Source: DASZIT01 sp035948855 (GTDB lineage: Bacteria; Actinomycetota; Acidimicrobiia; Acidimicrobiales; RAAP-2). Taken from it: a DNA stretch of 64,000 nt. Position 1 is the stretch's first letter. The number at the start of each line of letters is the position of its first letter. Shown here piece by piece: positions 8,320-16,256 of this stretch. The DNA is taken from NCBI GenBank assembly GCA_035948855.1, contig DASZIT010000033.1:1-64000 (forward strand), read 5' to 3'. The position numbers and the translations under genes are program-made. The notes beneath the pieces are model-generated. The model worked only from the letters and a program-made list of their open reading frames with translations. It was not told where the DNA came from and did no database searches.

Positions 8320-9252
8320 TCAGCCGCTTTCCGCCACCGCCGCCAGCGCCTGTACCAAACGGTTGAGCGAGGCCGTCCACTCCGGTAACAGATCCAGCCC
8401 GGACAGGCGCAGGGCGGCGTTGTCCAGCCTCGAATTGGCGGGGCGGGGGGCCGGGCGGGGCGGATCGAGATCCTGGGTGGCGATCGGCTCCACCCGCTCC
8501 GGGTCGAGGCCGGCGGCCGACAGCGTGGCCCGGGCGAATCCGAACCAGGTCGTCTCCCCCTGGTTGGTGACGTGGAAGGTCCCCGGCCGGCGGCCCAGGG
8601 CCAATCCGACGATGGCGGTGGCCAGATCGGCGGTGAAGGTGGGGGTCCCGTGTTGGTCGTCGACGAACCGGAGCGGTCCGTCGCCGCCCGCGGCGGCCAG
8701 CCGGAGCACCGTCTTGACCATGTTCGCCCCGTGGGCGCCACTCACCCAGGCGGTCCGGACCACGGTGGCGCCTCCGCCGCTGACCGCCGCCACCTCCAGC
8801 TCGCCGCCCAGCTTGCTGCGGCCGTAGACGGACTGGGGATTGGTGGCGTCCCATTCGTGATAAGGCCGGTCGAGGGTCCCATCGAAGACGTAGTCGGTGG
8901 AGACGTAGAGGAGGTGGGCGCCGACCCGGCGGGAAGCCTCGGCCACGTGCCGGGTGCCCATGGCGTTGACCGCGAAGGCGGTGTCAGGGTCCGATTCGCA
9001 GGCATCCACCGCAGTGAAGGCACCGCCGTGGATCACCACCTCGGGACGAAACGACTCGAACGCCTCCCCCACCGCCGTCCGGTTGACCACGTCGAGATTG
9101 TCGATGTCGGTGGAGAGGACCTCGATGTCGCCCGGGCCACGCTCGACCGGCAAGACCCCGCCGTCGGGCACCGATCCGGCCAGGACGTCGCGGACGTCGC
9201 GGCCCAGCTGGCCGTTGCCCCCGGTCACCAGCACCCGGAGGGGCGCGCTCAC
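8320..9252 (-). CDS. rmlD: dTDP-4-dehydrorhamnose reductase
   Basis: NADPH-dependent last step of dTDP-L-rhamnose synthesis. 310 residues. LVTGGNGQLGRDV is the nucleotide motif; LLYVSTDYVFDG and SVYGRSKLGGE carry the catalytic Thr, Tyr and Lys; VRTAWVSGAHGANMV and FHVTNQGETTWFGFA are typical of RmlD. The GTG at 9252 is chosen because it overlaps the rmlB stop by 4 nt (GTGA); the frame is open for another 128 codons only as a shadow of rmlB. An 89-nt gap separates its stop from the upstream end of the dehydrogenase gene. The product should feed the WbbL-like rhamnosyltransferase 3.3 kb downstream in the operon. Confidence 0.93.
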   Translation of the reverse strand: MSAPLRVLVTGGNGQLGRDVRDVLAGSVPDGGVLPVERGPGDIEVLSTDIDNLDVVNRTAVGEAFESFRPEVVIHGGAFTAVDACESDPDTAFAVNAMGTRHVAEASRRVGAHLLYVSTDYVFDGTLDRPYHEWDATNPQSVYGRSKLGGELEVAAVSGGGATVVRTAWVSGAHGANMVKTVLRLAAAGGDGPLRFVDDQHGTPTFTADLATAIVGLALGRRPGTFHVTNQGETTWFGFARATLSAAGLDPERVEPIATQDLDPPRPAPRPANSRLDNAALRLSGLDLLPEWTASLNRLVQALAAVAESG

Positions 9253-10280
9253 GGTCCGGGGACGGGGCCGCCCGCGCTCGGACCCATCCAGCCGCCCTCG
9301 ATCACCGGGGCCCGGTCGACCAACGGCTCCCACCACGCCCGGTTGTCGGCGTACCAGGCCACGGTGGTAGCCAGGCCCTTGGCGAAGTCCACCGTCGGTT
9401 CCCACCCGAGGGCGGCCCGGATCTTGGACGAGTCGAGCAGGTAGCGGCGATCGTGGCCGGGCCGATCCGGCACGATCTCCTTGAGGGACTGGGGACGGCC
9501 GGTGGCCGCCAGCACCGCGTCGGCGATCTCCTCGATGCTGGCCTCCACACCGCTTCCGACGTTGTAGGTCTCCCCCACCTCGCCCTTCTCCAGCACCAGC
9601 TCCACCGCCCGGCAATGGTCGTCGACATGGAGCCACTCGCGGCGGTTGAGGGTCGAGGCGTAGAGCGGCAACGGCATGTCGTTCAACGCCTTGGCGGTGA
9701 ACAGCGGGATGACCTTTTCGGGGAACTGATAGGGCCCGTAGTTGTTGCAGCAGTTGGTGATGGTGGCCGGGAGCCCGAAGGTCTCGGCGTAGGCCCGGAC
9801 CGCGTGGTCGGCGCCCGCCTTCGACGCGTTGTACGGGGTTCGGGGCCGGTAGGCGGTGTCTTCGGTGAACACCTCGTCGGAGTCCAGTGGGAGGTCGCCG
9901 TAGACCTCACAGGTGGAGATGTGGTGGAACCGCTCCACCCCGTGCCGCCGGGCCGCCTCGGCCAAGAGCTGGGTTCCCAGCACATTGGTGCGGAAGAACC
10001 GGGCCGGGTCCAGAATCGCCAGGCTGTTGTGGGACTCGGCGGCGAAATTCACCACCACGTCGATCTCGTGCTCGGTCATCACCTCGGTCATCAGGTCGAG
10101 GTTGCCGATGTCACCGTGGACGAACGAACACTTGTCTTCGACGTCGGCGAGGTTGGGCCGGTTGCCGGCGTAGGTGAGGGCGTCGAGCGCCACCACCTGG
10201 TCGTCGGGGTGACCGCCTATCCAATAGCGCACGAAGTTGGAACCGATGAATCCGGCGGCGCCGGTGACGAGTAGTCGCAT
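9249..10280 (-). CDS. rmlB: dTDP-glucose 4,6-dehydratase
   Basis: Converts dTDP-glucose to dTDP-4-keto-6-deoxyglucose, the second step of dTDP-rhamnose synthesis. 343 residues. LVTGAAGFIGSNF is the NAD motif; TPYNASKAGADH contains Tyr150 and Lys154; NNYGPYQFPEKVIPL and REWLHVDDHC are diagnostic RmlB segments. The usual catalytic Thr-Asp-Glu is Thr123-Cys124-Glu125 here (HISTCEVYGDL), replacing the aspartate that acts as acid in characterised enzymes, so activity or specificity may differ. Start ATG 10280 follows a TAGGCT -10 box (10290-10295, minus) by 9 nt, suggesting a promoter after birA. It overlaps rmlD (GTGA). Confidence 0.9.
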   Translation of the reverse strand: MRLLVTGAAGFIGSNFVRYWIGGHPDDQVVALDALTYAGNRPNLADVEDKCSFVHGDIGNLDLMTEVMTEHEIDVVVNFAAESHNSLAILDPARFFRTNVLGTQLLAEAARRHGVERFHHISTCEVYGDLPLDSDEVFTEDTAYRPRTPYNASKAGADHAVRAYAETFGLPATITNCCNNYGPYQFPEKVIPLFTAKALNDMPLPLYASTLNRREWLHVDDHCRAVELVLEKGEVGETYNVGSGVEASIEEIADAVLAATGRPQSLKEIVPDRPGHDRRYLLDSSKIRAALGWEPTVDFAKGLATTVAWYADNRAWWEPLVDRAPVIEGGWMGPSAGGPVPGP

Positions 10281-10289
10281 AATCGGGGC

Positions 10290-10295
10290 AGCCTA
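10290..10295 (-). promoter_or_regulatory. Candidate -10 box for the rmlB operon
   Basis: TAGGCT on the minus strand, 9 nt before ATG 10280, in the 51-nt gap after birA. It matches TANNNT and would start transcription within a few bases of the ATG. Inferred from sequence and position only. Confidence 0.4.
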
Positions 10296-10331
10296 CTCTC
10301 GGGTTCGCTCCCGCCCGGGAGAATCCCGGGC

Positions 10332-11174
10332 TCAACCGGCGGGTCGGAGATGCACCACGTCACCTGCCACCACGGTTTCCGATCCGCCGTCGGTAGCCAC
10401 CACCAAGTGGCCCTCATCGGTCAGACCGGTGGCGGTCCCCTCGATGATGCTCCCCGGCAGCTCGACCCGAACCCGGCTGCCGATGGTCACGCATTGCCGC
10501 CGGAGATCGGCAGCCAGTCCGGCCCGGCCTTCCGGAGTCCCCAACATGGTCAGCCGGGGACCCAGGTACTGGAGGAGGCGGTCGAGCAGGGCCGACCGGT
10601 CCACCGGACAGTCCACCTCCTGTTGGAGCGAGGTCGCCTGACCGACCAGGCCCTCGGGAAGGTCGTCATCGGAGAGCGGCCAGCCCACGTTGATGCCGAT
10701 CCCGACCACGATCGGGGGATGTCCGTGCTCGGGCGGGGCGGCCATATCGGCCTCCGCCAGCACCCCGGCCAGCTTGCGGCCGTCCGCGGCCAGGAGGTCG
10801 TTGGGCCATTTGATACCCGGGGACAGCCCGGTCTCGGCGCCGATGGCGTCAGCGGCCGCCAACGCCACCGCCGCGGAGGCCAGGTGCCGGGCCTCGGCCT
10901 GAAGGTCGAGTCGCAGCAACACCGACACCAGCAGATTGGACCCTGGGGGCGCCTCCCAGCTCCGCCCGAGCCGACCCCGACCGGCCGTCTGATGATCGGC
11001 CACCGCCACCACCCCGTGGGGGGCGCCGGTCCGGGCCTCCTCCAGGAGGTAGCGGTTGGTCGAATCGATCGAATCGAACCACCGGATGTCACTGAAGCCG
11101 GGTACCGACCGGCTATGGCTCGAGCTGGAGTCCCCCACCTCCCCCACCTTAGGATTGCGAGCCTGACGTGGCAC
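10332..11174 (-). CDS. birA: Biotin-[acetyl-CoA-carboxylase] ligase
   Basis: Activates biotin with ATP and attaches it to the lysine of biotin carrier domains, most obviously that of the divergent carboxylase gene next door. 280 residues. Features are FDSIDSTNRYL, the biotinyl-AMP loop AGRGRLGRSWEAPPG, SVLLRLDL, KWPNDLLAADGRKLAGVL and GIGINVGWP; a small C-terminal SH3-like domain follows (GSRVRVELPGS...). There is no N-terminal helix-turn-helix, so it is a monofunctional (non-repressor) ligase. GTG 11174 is the longest start; GTG 11147 is also possible, since the first 25 residues are not conserved-looking. The pairing with an AccA3-type gene parallels mycobacteria, where birA also lies near acc genes. 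Confidence 0.92.
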   Translation of the reverse strand: MPRQARNPKVGEVGDSSSSHSRSVPGFSDIRWFDSIDSTNRYLLEEARTGAPHGVVAVADHQTAGRGRLGRSWEAPPGSNLLVSVLLRLDLQAEARHLASAAVALAAADAIGAETGLSPGIKWPNDLLAADGRKLAGVLAEADMAAPPEHGHPPIVVGIGINVGWPLSDDDLPEGLVGQATSLQQEVDCPVDRSALLDRLLQYLGPRLTMLGTPEGRAGLAADLRRQCVTIGSRVRVELPGSIIEGTATGLTDEGHLVVATDGGSETVVAGDVVHLRPAG

Positions 11175-11256
11175 GTAACCTCTGTGCCGTGCCAGTGTTG
11201 TAGCGCCCGTCCTCGGTCATCGGACCGCCGACCCTCATCGATTCGAAAGGCTGAGC

Positions 11257-13032
11257 GTGCTCAAGAAGGTTCTCATCGCCAACCGGGGGGAGATCGCCGT
11301 CAGGGTCATCCGGACCTGTCGGGAGCTGGGCGTGGCCACGGTGGCCGTCTACTCCGAGCTCGACCGGGACGCTCTCCATGTCCGGTACGCCGATGAGGCC
11401 TACGCGCTGGGCGGCCAGACCGCCGCCGAGAGCTACCTCAACACCGGGGCGATCCTGGATGCCATCGAGAAGAGCGGTGCCGACGCGGTGCACCCGGGAT
11501 ACGGGTTCTTCTCGGAGAACACCGACTTCGCCCGGGCCATCACCGAGCGGGGCGTGACCTTCATCGGTCCCCCGCCCGAGGCCATCGAAGTCATGGGGGA
11601 CAAGATCAGCTCTCGCCATGCCGCCGAGCGGGCCGGGGTCTCGGGGGTCCCTGGGCGCTCCGAGGTCCTGACCTCGCCCGACGAGGTAACCGCCTTCGGC
11701 AACGAGTTCGGCTGGCCGGTCGCCATCAAGGCCGCCTTCGGTGGCGGTGGCCGGGGCATGAAGGTGGTGCAGGGCCCCGAGGAGGCGGCCGCGGCATTGG
11801 AGTCGGCCATGCGCGAGGCGCTCTCCTACTTCGGGCGGGACGAGTGTTACGTCGAGCGCTACCTGGCCTGGCCCCGCCACGTCGAGATGCAGATCATCGC
11901 CGACACCCACGGCAACACCGTGTGGCTGGGCGAACGGGACTGCTCCGCCCAGCGCCGTCATCAGAAGCTGGTGGAGGAGAGCCCCGCCCCCGACTTCCCC
12001 GATCACGTCCGCCAGGCGATGGGCGAGGCCTCGGTGAAGGTGGCCCAGGCCTGCGGCTACGTCAACGCCGGCACCGTCGAGTTCCTCTACCAGGACGGCG
12101 AGTTCTTCTTTCTGGAGATGAACACCCGCCTGCAGGTCGAGCACCCGGTCACCGAGCTGGTCACGGGCCTCGACCTGGTCGAGTGGCAGTTGCGGGTGGC
12201 CTCGGGCGAGCCCCTTGGGTTCGGCCAGGGCGACGTCCGGAGGGACGGGCACGCCTTCGAAGTGCGGATCAATGCCGAGAACCCGGCCGGCGGCGCCTTC
12301 ACCCCCTCCCCGGGAACCATCACCCGGTTCGTGACTCCGGGGGGCCCCGGGGTCCGTCTCGATGCCGGCTACGCCGCCGGCGACACGGTAAGCCAGTTCT
12401 ACGACAACCTGATCGCCAAGCTGGTGGTGTGGGGCCATGACCGGGAGTCGGCCCGGAAGCGGATGCTCCGGGCCATCGAGGAGACGGTCATCGAGGGGGT
12501 GGCCACCACCCTCCCCGCCGATGTGGCCATCCTCTCCCATCCCGACTTCGCCAACGCCACCCACTCCACCAACTGGGTGGAGCAGTCGTTGGACCTCAGC
12601 GGGGTCACCGCCGAGGCACCGGTCCCGGTGGTGGAGCCGGCCGAAGGGGACGAGTCGGTGGCCAAGGTGCTGCGGGAGGTGACCGCCGAGGTGGACGGTC
12701 GGCGCTACCAGGTGAAGCTGTGGGTGCCCGATCTCGGCGAGACCATGGTCGCCGCTGCAGGCAGCGCCCGCTCCCATCCCGGAATCCGACGCCCGAAGGC
12801 GGCCTCGTCGGGATCCGGTTCGGGCACCGTGGTGGTTCCCATGCAGGGCACCATCGTCAAGGTGCTGGTCGAGCCGGGGGACGCCGTCGAGGTCGGCCAG
12901 ACCATCTGCGTGCTCGAAGCCATGAAGATGGAGAACAACGTCAACGCCGAAAAGGGTGGGACGGTGAAAGAGGTCAAGGTGGTGGCGGGCGAGTCGGTCG
13001 GGCCCGGCGACGTCGTCGCCATCATCGAATAG
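11257..13032 (+). CDS. accA3: Acyl-CoA (acetyl/propionyl-CoA) carboxylase alpha subunit: biotin carboxylase and BCCP
   Basis: Carboxylates its own biotin with ATP and bicarbonate and passes the carboxyl group to a separate beta (carboxyltransferase) subunit, making malonyl- or methylmalonyl-CoA. 591 residues, about the length of mycobacterial AccA3. Biotin carboxylase fills about residues 1-450 (KKVLIANRGEIAVR, AFGGGGRGMKVV, ERDCSAQRRHQKLVEE, FLEMNTRLQVEHPVTE). After a linker comes the biotinyl domain with Lys557 in EAMKMENNV. GTG 11257 has a GAAAGG ribosome site about 7 nt upstream. No carboxyltransferase gene is in the window. Methylmalonyl-CoA from such an enzyme could reach the mutase at 19-20.7 kb. 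Confidence 0.93.
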   Translation: MLKKVLIANRGEIAVRVIRTCRELGVATVAVYSELDRDALHVRYADEAYALGGQTAAESYLNTGAILDAIEKSGADAVHPGYGFFSENTDFARAITERGVTFIGPPPEAIEVMGDKISSRHAAERAGVSGVPGRSEVLTSPDEVTAFGNEFGWPVAIKAAFGGGGRGMKVVQGPEEAAAALESAMREALSYFGRDECYVERYLAWPRHVEMQIIADTHGNTVWLGERDCSAQRRHQKLVEESPAPDFPDHVRQAMGEASVKVAQACGYVNAGTVEFLYQDGEFFFLEMNTRLQVEHPVTELVTGLDLVEWQLRVASGEPLGFGQGDVRRDGHAFEVRINAENPAGGAFTPSPGTITRFVTPGGPGVRLDAGYAAGDTVSQFYDNLIAKLVVWGHDRESARKRMLRAIEETVIEGVATTLPADVAILSHPDFANATHSTNWVEQSLDLSGVTAEAPVPVVEPAEGDESVAKVLREVTAEVDGRRYQVKLWVPDLGETMVAAAGSARSHPGIRRPKAASSGSGSGTVVVPMQGTIVKVLVEPGDAVEVGQTICVLEAMKMENNVNAEKGGTVKEVKVVAGESVGPGDVVAIIE

Positions 13033-13093
13033 CCGTCCTTCGCTTATTGCGTATCGCTCATCGACTCATCGAGGACCCGGTCGGAAGGCACGG

Positions 13094-14251
13094 ATGACAG
13101 ATCTGAAGGAAAGCTCCCGGGCGGCCATCGACGACAGGCTGGGCGGCCTGGTGAGCCTCAGCCACACCATCCACGAGCACCCGGAGACGGCGTTCGAGGA
13201 GGAGCGGGCGGCGGCCTGGACCTCCAAGGTGCTCGCCGACGCCGGCTTCTCGGTTACGGAGGGGGTGGCCGGGCTCCCGACCGCCTTCGATGCCCGGTTC
13301 GGGTCGGGACCGATGGTGGTGGCGGTGTGCGCCGAGTACGACGCGCTCCCGGGCATCGGCCACGCCTGCGGGCACAACATCATCGCGGCGTCGGCCGTCG
13401 GGGCCGGGTTGGGGTTGGCGGCGGCAGCCGAAGAGGCCGGCATCACCGTCCGGGTGTTGGGCACCCCGGCCGAGGAGGGCGGTGGCGGCAAGGTGGTGAT
13501 GCTGGACGAGGGCGTCTTCGACGGCGTCCACGCCGCCATGATGGTGCACCCGTGGCCAACCGACCGGCTGGAGGCCACCTGCCTGGCGGTGGCCCACTTC
13601 GACGTGACCTTCACCGGGAGGGCCGCCCACGCCTCAGCGGCCCCGTGGGAGGGGATCAACGCCGGGGACGCCATGGTGACCGCCCAGGTGGCGCTCGGCC
13701 TGCTGCGCCAACAGCTGCGTCCCGGCGACCAGGTGCACGGCGTGGTCACCGAGGGTGGCTCGGCGGCCAACATCATCCCGGCCAGCGTCACCGGCCGGTT
13801 CATGTGCCGGTCGACCACCCTGGAGGGATTGGAGAAGCTCGAGCCCCGGGTCCGGGCCTGCTTCGAAGCCGGAGCGCTGGCCTCGGGCTCGACAGTGAGC
13901 TACGAGCGGCTGGCTCCTGACTACTCGCACATGGAGAGTGACCTCGGGCTGTTGGGCCTGTACCGGGCCAACGCCGAACAGCTGGGGCGGTCCTTCGAGC
14001 TCGACGACGATGATGCGCCGCGGCCGACGCTGTCGACGGACATGGCCAACGTGTCCCTGGCGGTGCCCACCATCCACCCGCTGATCGGCATCGACGCCGG
14101 GGGCTCGGTCAACCACCAACCCGAGTTCGCCGCCGCCTGCATCACCGCGTCGGCCGACGCCGCGCTCCGCGACGGGGCGTTGGCCATGGCCTGGACGGTG
14201 ATCGACGCGGCCCGCCCTGGCCCGTTGCGGGATCGGTTACTCGCCGGCTGA
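13094..14251 (+). CDS. M20 family amidohydrolase (AbgB/aminoacylase-like)
   Basis: Zinc peptidase-fold amidohydrolase of 385 residues that would cleave an N-acyl amino acid or p-aminobenzoyl-glutamate-type amide. Visible features are HTIHEHPETAFEE near the N-terminus, the metal site PGIGHACGHN, the catalytic glutamates in GTPAEEGGGGKVVM, the dimerisation-domain segment DVTFTGRAAHASAAPWEGIN and a C-terminal metal histidine in GGSVNHQPEF. The DALPGIGHACGHN form places it in the M20D group with AbgB. It starts 61 nt after the carboxylase gene and may be cotranscribed. ATG 13094 has a GGAAGGCACGG stretch upstream. The substrate is not defined by context. Confidence 0.88.
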   Translation: MTDLKESSRAAIDDRLGGLVSLSHTIHEHPETAFEEERAAAWTSKVLADAGFSVTEGVAGLPTAFDARFGSGPMVVAVCAEYDALPGIGHACGHNIIAASAVGAGLGLAAAAEEAGITVRVLGTPAEEGGGGKVVMLDEGVFDGVHAAMMVHPWPTDRLEATCLAVAHFDVTFTGRAAHASAAPWEGINAGDAMVTAQVALGLLRQQLRPGDQVHGVVTEGGSAANIIPASVTGRFMCRSTTLEGLEKLEPRVRACFEAGALASGSTVSYERLAPDYSHMESDLGLLGLYRANAEQLGRSFELDDDDAPRPTLSTDMANVSLAVPTIHPLIGIDAGGSVNHQPEFAAACITASADAALRDGALAMAWTVIDAARPGPLRDRLLAG

Positions 14252-14254
14252 GCT

Positions 14255-14269
14255 CCGGCTGGCAGCCGG
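14255..14269. terminator. Small hairpin between convergent genes
   Basis: A 6-bp perfect stem (ccggct / agccgg) with a 3-nt loop lies just after the amidohydrolase stop and before the end of the opposing LLM gene. There is no T-tract. It may act as a weak bidirectional terminator. Confidence 0.35.
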
Positions 14270-14287
14270 TGGGTGACTGCGAAAAGG

Positions 14288-15163
14288 TCAGGTCTGCAGC
14301 TCGGGCAGGATGGCGGCCAGCTCGCGCCATTCGGCGAGCGGGTAACGGTCCCGGCTCCCGGTGAGGACCTGGATGCAGACGTGATCGGCCCCGGCGTCCA
14401 GGTGCTCGCGGACCCTTCCGGCGATGGCCTCGATCCCGCCCCAGGCGATATGCCCGTCGATGAGGCGGTCACTGCCGCCGTCGGCCAGATCAACCTCGGT
14501 GAACCCGAAGCGAAGCATGTTGTTGGTGTAGTTGGGGAGCTGCAGATAGAGGGCCAGCATGGTCCGGGCCACGGCCCGGGCGGCGGTGGGGTCGGACTCC
14601 AGCACCACCATCTGCTCGGGCGCCAACAACGGGCCTTCGCCGAGGACCGTCCGGGCCCAGCGGGTGTGCTCCGGGGTGGTCAGGTAGGGGTGGGCGCCGG
14701 CCGACCGGTCACGGGCCAGCTCCAGCATCTTCGGGCCCAGCGCGGCGAGCGCCCGTTCCTCCTTGCCGACGGGTGTCTTGGCGGCATCGAGCTCGTCGAG
14801 GTAGTGCACCATTACCGAGCGGGGCCGCTCGTAGGGTCGACCGGTGGCTTCGACCGACATGGCGTGGCTGACCCCGAGGCCGAGTAGGAAGCGGTCAGGG
14901 TGGGCGGCAGAGATCCGGGCGTGCTCGGCGGCCACCTCGGTGGCGTCGTGCATCCAGACGTTCAGGATTCCGGTGGCCACCGGCAACGTGCGGGTACCAT
15001 CGAGGACACGGGCCACCACACCGAAGATGTCCCCTCCGGCGCCTCCGGGAATCCACAGGGCGCCGAATCCCAGGCCTTCGAGCTCGGCGGCGGTCTCCCC
15101 GGCGTCTCCGGCTTTCTTCGACCGGAACTCGCCGCTCCAGATCCCAACTTTGCCCAGTTCCAT
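14288..15163 (-). CDS. F420-dependent LLM-class oxidoreductase
   Basis: Luciferase-like TIM-barrel oxidoreductase of 291 residues, most like the actinobacterial F420-dependent LLM families (about 290 residues). Segments are GKVGIWSGEF at the start, ELEGLGFGALWIPGGAGGDIF, VATGILNVW, ISAAHPDRFLLGLGVSH and a C-terminal HLDAGADHVCIQVL strand. ATG 15163 is chosen because a clear GGAGG site lies 7 nt upstream; an in-frame ATG six codons earlier lacks this. Substrate unknown. It is transcribed toward the amidohydrolase and away from the small Mop gene, so it is likely monocistronic. The cofactor is inferred from the family; FMN cannot be ruled out. Confidence 0.85.
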   Translation of the reverse strand: MELGKVGIWSGEFRSKKAGDAGETAAELEGLGFGALWIPGGAGGDIFGVVARVLDGTRTLPVATGILNVWMHDATEVAAEHARISAAHPDRFLLGLGVSHAMSVEATGRPYERPRSVMVHYLDELDAAKTPVGKEERALAALGPKMLELARDRSAGAHPYLTTPEHTRWARTVLGEGPLLAPEQMVVLESDPTAARAVARTMLALYLQLPNYTNNMLRFGFTEVDLADGGSDRLIDGHIAWGGIEAIAGRVREHLDAGADHVCIQVLTGSRDRYPLAEWRELAAILPELQT

Positions 15164-15262
15164 GGGGCTTCCTCCGTTCATCCCCTCAGGCCAACGATAT
15201 GGGCTACGGCTTTCAGGTCAGCCGGGCGGCCGGCGGTGACCCCCGACGACGATGCCCGGCCG

Positions 15263-15472
15263 TCAGTCCTTGCCGATCATGACCTCGGTTGCCTTGATGA
15301 CGGCGGTGACGGCGTCGCCCTCACTGATCTCGAGGGCCGTGGCCGAGTCCTTGGTGATCGCCGAGACGACCTCTTGGCCTCCGGCGAGGCGGATGACGAC
15401 GGTGGACATGATCGCGCCATGCTCGACTCGAATCACGGTGCCCTCGAGTTGGTTTCTTGCACTGAGTCTCAT
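15263..15472 (-). CDS. Molybdopterin/molybdate-binding protein, Mop (TOBE) type
   Basis: A 69-residue single TOBE/Mop domain, a small oligomeric molybdate (or tungstate) binding protein of the cytoplasm. It starts MRLSARNQLEGTV and continues with VIRVEHGAIMSTVVI, AITKDSATAL and GDAVTAVIKATEVMIGK, matching the Mop domain from end to end. ATG 15472 fits the family start; a TAGCGT -10 box on the minus strand (15480-15485) ends 7 nt before it, so the message is probably leaderless. No molybdate transporter is adjacent. The only other molybdenum-related gene in the window is the MoeB-like gene at 20.9-22 kb. Confidence 0.88.
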   Translation of the reverse strand: MRLSARNQLEGTVIRVEHGAIMSTVVIRLAGGQEVVSAITKDSATALEISEGDAVTAVIKATEVMIGKD

Positions 15473-15479
15473 GATGGCG

Positions 15480-15521
15480 ACGCTATCCGAACCGGGTCCA
15501 CAAGGTCGCGGGTCGTACAAT
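15480..15521. promoter_or_regulatory. Divergent leaderless promoters for mop and the SRPBCC remnant
   Basis: TAGCGT (15480-15485, minus strand) lies 7 nt before the mop ATG. TACAAT (15516-15521, plus strand) lies 6 nt before GTG 15528. Both fit TANNNT with a start codon at the expected transcription start. No ribosome site precedes either start. Inferred from motif spacing. Confidence 0.5.
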
Positions 15522-15527
15522 CACGGG

Positions 15528-15716
15528 GTGTATGCAACCCGAGTAACTCGTCATATCGCCGCCTCGAGGGCGGCTGTCTACGGCGCGCTCCCCGTTGGGC
15601 GTTCGGTGGCGAAGTGGAGGGCGCCGACGGGGATGACCTGCGAGGTGCGCGAGTTCGACGGGCGGGAAGGTGGGACCTTCCGGTGTGGTCGTGAAATCGA
15701 GACGGGGGGTCGGTAG
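15528..15716 (+). pseudogene. Truncated SRPBCC (AHSA1/polyketide cyclase-like) gene, N-terminal remnant
   Basis: The first 50 or so codons encode the start of an SRPBCC domain of the AHSA1 type: VTRHIAASRAAVYGAL, then AKWRAPTGMTCEV, then EFDGREGGTFR. Full-length relatives run about 140-160 residues and continue with further strands after the GGTFR point, but here the frame turns to unrelated sequence (CGREIETGGR) and stops at TAG 15714. The promoter still looks intact: TACAAT six bases before GTG 15528. The cupin ATG begins at the next base after the stop. This reads as a deletion that fused the head of an SRPBCC gene to a cupin gene's 5' edge; a functional 62-residue peptide is unlikely. Confidence 0.65.
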
Positions 15717-16160
15717 ATGACCATTGGCATCGTTGGACGTGGCCAGGGACATGAGCGGTATAGCGCCCGAGGGAGCCTGATGCTGTTCAAGGCGCTGGCA
15801 TCGCAGGACGATGGCGACTTCTCGCTGATGGAACGGACGCTCCCACCCAAAGGTCGCAAACCACCCCCGCATCGCCACACCAATTGCTCAGAGGCCTACT
15901 TCGTGCTCGACGGACAGGTGACAGTCACGGTGGAAGACGATGAACTGATCGTGGGTCCTGAGGGGTTCGTGTTGATACCTCGGGGCACGGCCCATATGTT
16001 CGGCAATGCCGGCGACCGCGAGGCGCGGCTCCTGGTGATCCACGCGCCCGCGATGGATGCCTATTTTGCCGGACTCCACGATTTGTGGAACCGTGACCAA
16101 CCCCCGTCGCCCGACGAAGAGCGAGCGCTCATGGTGCGGTTCGGCATGGAGACGGCATAG
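15717..16160 (+). CDS. Cupin-domain protein
   Basis: Single-domain beta-barrel cupin of 147 residues. Cupin motif 1 is PPPHRHTNCSEAYFVLDGQ, with His-x-His and Glu as metal ligands, and motif 2 includes PRGTAHMFGN. The C-terminal 35 residues are helical and acidic (DLWNRDQPPSPDEERAL). This looks like the quercetinase/auxin-binding-like cupins found next to oxidoreductases; the ligand is unknown. ATG 15717 directly abuts the stop of the SRPBCC remnant and has no strong ribosome site of its own, so it probably depends on transcription and translation entering from 15528. The next gene faces the other way. Confidence 0.85.
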   Translation: MTIGIVGRGQGHERYSARGSLMLFKALASQDDGDFSLMERTLPPKGRKPPPHRHTNCSEAYFVLDGQVTVTVEDDELIVGPEGFVLIPRGTAHMFGNAGDREARLLVIHAPAMDAYFAGLHDLWNRDQPPSPDEERALMVRFGMETA

Positions 16161-16256
16161 CCGGGCTGGCCGGTGCCATGTGTTTCACAGGTGGAGATGT
16201 TGTCCCGGAGGTCGGTCGGCGACCCAGCGGTCTCGGAGTATCCGTCAATCAAATGG

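Noticed and set aside
11149..12777. Long minus-strand open frame opposite the biotin carboxylase gene
   Set aside because: Composition (His/Gly/Val-rich, no domains) is that of a GC-rich antisense shadow; the plus strand carries a full carboxylase.
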